A stretch of 17,484 bases of DNA from Verrucomicrobia bacterium UBA6015 (GTDB taxonomy: Bacteria > Verrucomicrobiota > Kiritimatiellia > UBA8416): NCBI GenBank assembly GCA_002428045.1, contig DIZZ01000042.1:5579-23062 (forward strand), written 5' to 3'. Shown here piece after piece: positions 13,292 to 17,484 of the stretch. The translations under genes were made by a program, and so were the position numbers. The notes below the pieces were generated by a model, which worked only from the letters and a program-made list of their open reading frames with translations, was not told the origin of the DNA and searched no databases. Position 1 is the stretch's first letter, and each line of letters begins with the position of its first letter.

Positions 13292-16219
13292 TTAGTGAAC
13301 CTCCATCTTGAAGACAACGAAATTGGCGCCGCCCAGCGCGTCCGATAGGGGCTTCTCAGAATATTCCAGTTCATAGCCCATGCCGCGCAAGGACTCGCGG
13401 GCTATATAGAGGCCAAGACCGCGCCCGCCAGGCCGACGCGAGAATCCAGGCTCGAAAATACGTTCCGTATCCCGGACAACCACGCCGGGGCCTGAATCGG
13501 AGACAACAAGGCGCCCGTCTGCTTTTGATAGGCGGATGCGTCGCTCTGCTGGGCCTTGGCAGCACCAATAGGTCGCGTTTAAAAACAGGTTGTGCAATGC
13601 CCCAAGAAAGTTCGGACGTTTGACTTTCGCCCACTTGGACTGCCGAAACTCATCTGAGAACTCGGCGATTATTTTCGAGCTTTTGATACGCTCATCAAAC
13701 CGACGCAGCAAAAACGCTTCGATTTCCTCGCCCGAAATACTCTCAAATACAGCAGAACGGCGGCGCAATAACGGATCAAACATTCGGATACGCTCGTCGA
13801 TGATGTCGAAAGCATCGGACAACGCAGCCAATGTACGGGCACCCTCGCCAGTTAGGCCGCCCTCTAGTTGACGGATGGCGTGGCGAACCACACCGACCTG
13901 CTCTTCATGCTCATGGTTGGCGGCTTCAAAGACGAGACCGAGCTGCGCCATGTCCACAAGGAATGACTGACGTTCTTTGAGGCGGGTAAGTTCCTCTGCC
14001 TGTGCGGTGAAAAGGAACATTCCGCCTGCCTCGTCAGTCAAATGAAGAATTTCATCTCGAAGCGTTCGCAATCGGGGGGCTATTTTGTGCTCAAACAGAG
14101 TCTCCTGTGATTGAATCGCCTCTTCAAGTCGTTGGGCTTTCACCCCGGTCTTGTCGCTTGCAATATCTTTCGCGGTAATGCCTTCCAGCACTTTTTCCAT
14201 GCACTCTTCCAGCTCGGTAAGAGCCTTTTGTTCAACTGCGGACAAATCGTATTCCAAAGATGTGGCTTTGCTTTTGGCTGCGGCCAAAACATCTTGTACC
14301 TTGGCTTGGATTGCGCGTTCTGAATCCAGCATTCGATCTGCGACAGCCCTCTCCTGTTCTTTCATTTGCGATGCACGCAGCATCAGCACTTGAATACGGC
14401 TGGACACCTTGGCGATTTCACCGTTTAAGTTCCGTAACTCATTCTCCCGTTTGGCAATGTAATCATCAACGCCGACCAAGGCGTCCCCATCAATTACAAC
14501 ACCCTCCGGTGGTGAGGCAGGAGATTCACGTAATTCGACCAAATGGTGGCGTAATTGAGCAAGGCTATCTCGGCACTCGTTCAAATAGCGACCGGGTTGG
14601 GCGTCTGTCTCACGCGAAATGAACTCGCGCGTTCTTAGGACCTGGTTTTTGATTTCTTCCGAAAAAGCGCGAAGCCACCCCCGCGCAAGTCGTACGCGCT
14701 CCAGATACTCAGCTTTTGCCAAAGCTAAGCGTTCTTGCGCGGCTAGGAGTTCTTTCGCCTCGCGTTTGTCGCGCTTGTCTTCACGGTTGGCCTTGCGTCC
14801 GAGGTAGCTGTCGGCGATGTCAACAAACAGGTCTTCAAGCCGCCGCTGCAACCCTTTGCTGGCACCGTTGGCGATGAAACCTTCACGTCCCGCCTTTTCC
14901 CGGAGTGAAGTCTGCCCCTTGTCGGCGAAGAATACGCCGCCAAACATGCGCAGCATCGAGAAGTAGTAACGACCAGCGTTCTTCAACCGCCGTTGCTCGA
15001 AGCCAGCGAAATCACTGTCGCGCGAACCGTACGGCTGGATGCGCACGTTGTTGATATAGATGGAGAATCCGCCAGCACGTTGCAGGCGTCTTTCCATTTC
15101 ATCATGGGTGTCTGACGGCAGTCGCGTGTCCTCTTTGCGGCCCTGAACGTAGCCGATTTCAACTAAGAACTCCCCAGGGGACCGACTTCCTGCCGGAAGT
15201 GCCATCAACTGACGCGTATACTCGATAGGTTGCGCCCCGAAGTTCACGATGCTTCCTTTTGCGAAACCATTTGCGTCCACGTTGATGCGAATGTGATGGT
15301 CGCATTGAGAGAAATCGCTGGGCTGCCAGAAACGGTTTGCAGAATTGGTCCGCTTCACGGGAATGGAGTTGACCGATGGATGGATATGAAAGGGGCGCCC
15401 TGGAACATCATGGAAGGGATCCCAGAAGGTGGCAAACGCATGGAACGCCTTCAAATATTCAGGACGGGGGTCCTCGGGATTGTCCATCTTGTCCGCAAAC
15501 AGCACCGAAATCTCGTCGGATGGCGCTCCAAGTATGAGGAATGTTGTCCCGTTGACCCAAGTGAATATGTTCCCTTTCAGAAGCGCCGAGATGTCCGTGT
15601 TGATGTCTGATCGCAACTCGTCGCGAAGTCCCGCATCCCACGACTCCTCGGCCAGCATGGCCTGGATTGTCGGGCTATCCCGCAATACGGTAAACAAGGT
15701 TGCGACATCCGAAGGCTTGGGAATGGACGACAACTCGGCATACGGGATTGGCAAGTCCTCGAAAAGTTTTAAGGGATGTTGGAAGAGATGCCAGTGGACA
15801 AGGCAGAGGGTTCCGCGCTTTTCAGTGTCTTTTCCCCAAACCGTCCACAACAACGCCATGCGTCCGAGCGAAGCCACGGAAAGGCGTCCGATGCCCTTCT
15901 CCCCGTAACTCGGCTTTTTCAGCCATTTCTTTTGCTCCTCATCGGCAAACTTCGCCCACCCATCCTCCGCTGGTTTGTGCCGGGATTCTGTCGCAAGAAT
16001 AAGCCATTTTTCCAGTACGTCATGCAAACGCATTCCTAGTCCGTCATCGCGAAAGGATACCAAGCCATGCTCTGGCAGGTAGTCTGCCCAAACATTCCGA
16101 GCCCCTGCGTCCAACGCGTTCTTGAACAACTCACCAACGGCTGTCGGCGCATCAGCGATTTGCTGGCGCCCTAACAGGTCAATAACTCTTGCACGGCTCC
16201 GAAAAGTAGCGGTTGGCAT
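13292..16219 (-). CDS. Large protein with two GHKL ATPase domains (MutL/MORC-like plus histidine-kinase-like)
   Basis: A protein of ~975 aa, numbered from the ATG at 16219. The N-terminal GHKL domain has GELFKNALDAG (29-39), DDGLGM (58-63) and GEKGIGRL (106-113), the MutL/MORC/Hsp90 type. A central region (~490-745) is rich in E, K, Q and R and probably coiled coil. ANHEHEEQ (767-774) resembles a histidine-kinase H-box with H769. The C-terminal domain has HNLFLNA (876-882), DSGPG (908-912) and GGRGLGL (931-937), a histidine-kinase-type ATPase. ATG at 16219 begins MPTATFRSRARVIDLLGRQQ, where homology-like sequence starts; an in-frame ATG at 16294 lies inside the repeat and upstream of the expected transcript start. 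Neither has a strong ribosome site. GHKL ATPases of the MutL/MORC type are a described theme in restriction-modification loci. Confidence 0.85.
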   Translation of the reverse strand: MPTATFRSRARVIDLLGRQQIADAPTAVGELFKNALDAGARNVWADYLPEHGLVSFRDDGLGMRLHDVLEKWLILATESRHKPAEDGWAKFADEEQKKWLKKPSYGEKGIGRLSVASLGRMALLWTVWGKDTEKRGTLCLVHWHLFQHPLKLFEDLPIPYAELSSIPKPSDVATLFTVLRDSPTIQAMLAEESWDAGLRDELRSDINTDISALLKGNIFTWVNGTTFLILGAPSDEISVLFADKMDNPEDPRPEYLKAFHAFATFWDPFHDVPGRPFHIHPSVNSIPVKRTNSANRFWQPSDFSQCDHHIRINVDANGFAKGSIVNFGAQPIEYTRQLMALPAGSRSPGEFLVEIGYVQGRKEDTRLPSDTHDEMERRLQRAGGFSIYINNVRIQPYGSRDSDFAGFEQRRLKNAGRYYFSMLRMFGGVFFADKGQTSLREKAGREGFIANGASKGLQRRLEDLFVDIADSYLGRKANREDKRDKREAKELLAAQERLALAKAEYLERVRLARGWLRAFSEEIKNQVLRTREFISRETDAQPGRYLNECRDSLAQLRHHLVELRESPASPPEGVVIDGDALVGVDDYIAKRENELRNLNGEIAKVSSRIQVLMLRASQMKEQERAVADRMLDSERAIQAKVQDVLAAAKSKATSLEYDLSAVEQKALTELEECMEKVLEGITAKDIASDKTGVKAQRLEEAIQSQETLFEHKIAPRLRTLRDEILHLTDEAGGMFLFTAQAEELTRLKERQSFLVDMAQLGLVFEAANHEHEEQVGVVRHAIRQLEGGLTGEGARTLAALSDAFDIIDERIRMFDPLLRRRSAVFESISGEEIEAFLLRRFDERIKSSKIIAEFSDEFRQSKWAKVKRPNFLGALHNLFLNATYWCCQGPAERRIRLSKADGRLVVSDSGPGVVVRDTERIFEPGFSRRPGGRGLGLYIARESLRGMGYELEYSEKPLSDALGGANFVVFKMEVH

Positions 16220-16240
16220 GTTTGACACTTGTCTTTTAAG

Positions 16241-16284
16241 TTTAGGTATAGACGCACACGCTTTTAGGCTGGTCGGTTTTAGGC
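16241..16284. promoter_or_regulatory. Leader with repeated TTTTAGGC motif
   Basis: Between the right repeat and the GHKL start codon the plus strand has TTTTAGGC at 16262-16269 and 16277-16284, 15 bp apart, and a partial TTTAGG at 16241-16246. On the minus strand they lie in the predicted 5' leader of the GHKL mRNA. Spaced direct repeats suggest an operator or a structured leader. Function is unknown. Confidence 0.3.
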
Positions 16285-16285
16285 G

Positions 16286-16504
16286 TCTCGCCATTCTTCA
16301 TATTAAGAAACTCACACTTTATCAACTGGTTACGACTGACGAATTCAGACGCACCGACCGCAACAATCGAAATCAGCTTCTGACTCTCGCTCCTCAGATC
16401 CGGGGCCGCCCTTCGCCATCCGTTCCCCGGCGTCCGGAAAGGCTTCTCAGAGGCTCGTTCCCCTCACCATTCCGCCCCTTGTTCAAAACGCCTGCAACGT
16501 ACCA
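16286..16504. repeat. Right copy of ~220-bp direct repeat flanking the defence island
   Basis: The partner of 4597-4817, same orientation, about 87% identical by hand alignment and 11,689 bp away start to start. It begins 67 nt upstream of the GHKL start codon and ends 40 nt past the ORF6N gene stop. One minus-strand frame reads LISIVAVGASEFVSRNQLIK without a stop; the left copy has a similar stretch, LISVVAVVASESVSRNQ, that hits a stop. An ancient coding origin is therefore possible but not shown. Confidence 0.8.
16297..16325 (-). promoter_or_regulatory. Promoter-like sequence in the right repeat reading into the island
   Basis: On the minus strand TTGATA (16325-16320) is followed by a 17-nt spacer and TATGAA (16302-16297). 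Transcription would start near 16290, giving a ~70-nt leader before the GHKL ATG at 16219. The left repeat has TAGATA and GATGAA at the same places, a weaker match. This is the only decent promoter I see for the island's first module. Confidence 0.4.
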
Positions 16505-16518
16505 TGGAACCCCGCCGG

Positions 16519-16535
16519 GCGCAATGGTTTTGCGC
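16519..16535. repeat. Hairpin between ORF6N stop and right repeat
   Basis: GCGCAA-TGGTT-TTGCGC is a perfect 6-bp stem with a 5-nt loop, 8 nt past the ORF6N stop codon. No T-run follows on the minus strand, so it is not a classic terminator; it could protect the mRNA end. A smaller hairpin AGATC-N6-GATCT lies at the matching place beside the left repeat. Confidence 0.35.
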
Positions 16536-16543
16536 TGGGGGCC

Positions 16544-17413
16544 TCAGCCTCGCAGCTTCTCCGCCACTGTCAGTGCGTCTTTTTCGATTTTCGAGAAGGC
16601 AAACCATTTTTTGCCGAGATCCTTGAGAGAGGCCCCGAGGTGATAAACCTCTTTTTCGTCGAGGATCAGAAAGCGGTCGTGCGCGTCGCCAAAGAGAACG
16701 ATTTTCACCGACGGATACTGGGCATTATGTTTTTCCAAATCAAGCTGAAGCTGTTTTGAAATGCCCTTGGTATAAATTCGGGCAGTTACACCGTTCTTCC
16801 GTTTGGAAAGCAATGTCAGCACGGAGTCATCCACATAGTTGTCGATCAGCTCAATCGAGATTTTTGCCTTACGCACCAGTTTGGATACAAATGAGTAGGC
16901 ATCGAAAATCTGTCCGTCAAAAAAGACGCCCTGCTTCGGGACCACATCCTGCATACTGATGGCATCCAGTACGGCATCCACTTTCTTTTCAGTATGGAAC
17001 TGTCGAACTTCCAACGAATCCATCCGCCGAAACATTTCCGCATTGGAAATCATAAATCGGCGCATGGCAACAAATGCACGCATGATTCTGATGCTCATTT
17101 CAACCGCCACCGAGGTGCGTAACACGCTGGACAGCATGGCGACACCCTGCTCCGTAAAGGCGTAAGGAACAGCGCCCCCAAGGTGCTGTTTGGATGGTAT
17201 CACAGATTGTGATACCATCTGGTCGACTTCCATCTCCTCCAGCTCAAACATGAAGTCTTCCGGAAATTTGTCCGCGTTTCGTTTAACCGCCTGTTTCAGA
17301 GTCCGGGTTTCCGTCTCGTACAACTCCGCCAAATCACGATCCAACATGATCTGCATACCGCGAATCAGATAAATCTTCCCGGCAATCCCGTCGGCCTTGA
17401 CCAGTTCGTTCAT
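16544..17413 (-). CDS. ORF6N-domain protein with C-terminal phospholipase-D-like segment
   Basis: A 289-aa protein. Residues ~10-95 form an ORF6N domain, a DNA-binding module common in phage and mobile-element proteins: IRGMQIMLDRDLAELYETET (17-36), then KFPEDFMFEL and YAFTEQGVAMLSSVLRT (84-100). A helical linker (~105-155) follows. The C-terminal part (~160-280) has ISIELIDNYVDDSVLTLLS (185-203) and AHDRFLILD (244-252) followed by HLGASLKDLGKKWFA. This resembles a degenerate phospholipase-D fold in which the usual H-x-K is H245-D-R247. Activity is uncertain. ATG at 17413 has a strong GGGGGG site ~7 nt upstream. It lies outside the repeat-bounded island but on the same strand. Such genes are often found near type I restriction loci. 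Confidence 0.85.
   Translation of the reverse strand: MNELVKADGIAGKIYLIRGMQIMLDRDLAELYETETRTLKQAVKRNADKFPEDFMFELEEMEVDQMVSQSVIPSKQHLGGAVPYAFTEQGVAMLSSVLRTSVAVEMSIRIMRAFVAMRRFMISNAEMFRRMDSLEVRQFHTEKKVDAVLDAISMQDVVPKQGVFFDGQIFDAYSFVSKLVRKAKISIELIDNYVDDSVLTLLSKRKNGVTARIYTKGISKQLQLDLEKHNAQYPSVKIVLFGDAHDRFLILDEKEVYHLGASLKDLGKKWFAFSKIEKDALTVAEKLRG
17193..17219. repeat. Perfect 11-bp inverted repeat inside the ORF6N gene
   Basis: GATGGTATCAC-AGATT-GTGATACCATC is a perfect 11-bp stem with a 5-nt loop. It lies in the codons for DQMVSQSVIPS (~64-74), a protein stretch I think is conserved in the family, so it may be partly chance. An ORF6N protein binding its own gene is an open possibility. Confidence 0.6.
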
Positions 17414-17425
17414 TGTTGATCCCCC

Positions 17426-17484
17426 CTAGACATCGCGTTCGGTAGTGTTTAGGGCCATATCGCCTATTACCGCAAAATCCGGTT
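17426..17484 (-). CDS. Possible C-terminal end of an upstream gene (runs off right edge)
   Basis: The minus strand is open from the window edge to TAG at 17428-17426 and ends PDFAVIGDMALNTTERDV. The stop lies 12 nt before the ORF6N start codon, normal spacing for an operon. Eighteen codons are too few to name a family, and an open frame of this length can arise by chance. Confidence 0.3.
   Translation of the reverse strand, partial: PDFAVIGDMALNTTERDV

Noticed and set aside
16220..16294. N-terminal 25-residue extension of the GHKL protein
   Set aside because: The upstream ATG lies within the flanking repeat and at or before the predicted transcript start; GHKL-type sequence begins only after the ATG at 16219.
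1..17484. CRISPR arrays, tRNA or rRNA genes
   Set aside because: No regularly spaced identical repeats and no cloverleaf or rRNA-like stretch were noticed on either strand.

Overview
The window looks like bacterial chromosome of fairly high GC content, probably from the PVC superphylum (Lentisphaerota, Kiritimatiellota or Verrucomicrobiota type). This guess rests on a ThuA-like protein, a large right-handed beta-helix glycosidase-like protein and a GH3 enzyme next to a cupin-AraC regulator, and on an in-frame GC-rich 'RASRPH' repeat inside a methyltransferase gene. I remember that repeat style from such genomes. No rRNA, tRNA, CRISPR array or transposase was seen.

Left part (1-4567): a carbohydrate-use locus. 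An AraC-family regulator (3650-4567, +) diverges from a minus-strand set: ThuA-like protein (2669-3505), beta-helix protein (480-2657) and the start of a GH3 beta-glycosidase that runs off the left edge (1-311). GH3 seems to have its own promoter with a 16-bp palindrome, behind a possible terminator. The ThuA gene ends with a frameshifted tail.

Middle (4597-16504): a defence island of about 11.5 kb, bounded by two direct copies of a ~220-bp sequence (4597-4817 and 16286-16504, about 87% identical by hand alignment). All intact genes inside read on the minus strand. Upstream module: a ~975-aa protein with two GHKL ATPase domains, an N-terminal MutL/MORC/Hsp90-like one and a C-terminal histidine-kinase-like one; a 505-aa protein with an N-terminal receiver-like domain; and a C5-cytosine DNA methyltransferase. 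These are joined by an abutting stop/start and a 4-bp overlap. Downstream module: a type III Mod adenine methyltransferase, a YhcG/DUF1016 PD-(D/E)XK nuclease and a Res-type helicase-nuclease. A 196-bp gap with a decayed coding remnant separates the modules. At the distal end lie fragments of a CutA-like gene and a GAF-domain gene, next to the left repeat.

Right part (16544-17484): an ORF6N-domain protein with a C-terminal phospholipase-D-like segment, and possibly the last 18 codons of another gene.

How it may work (inference): the right-hand repeat carries a promoter-like sequence that would start transcription into the island. The first module resembles a two-component pair (kinase-like ATPase and receiver) coupled to a DNA methyltransferase. 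This is the best candidate here for a poorly described restriction or defence system. The second module is a type III restriction-modification system with an extra nuclease.
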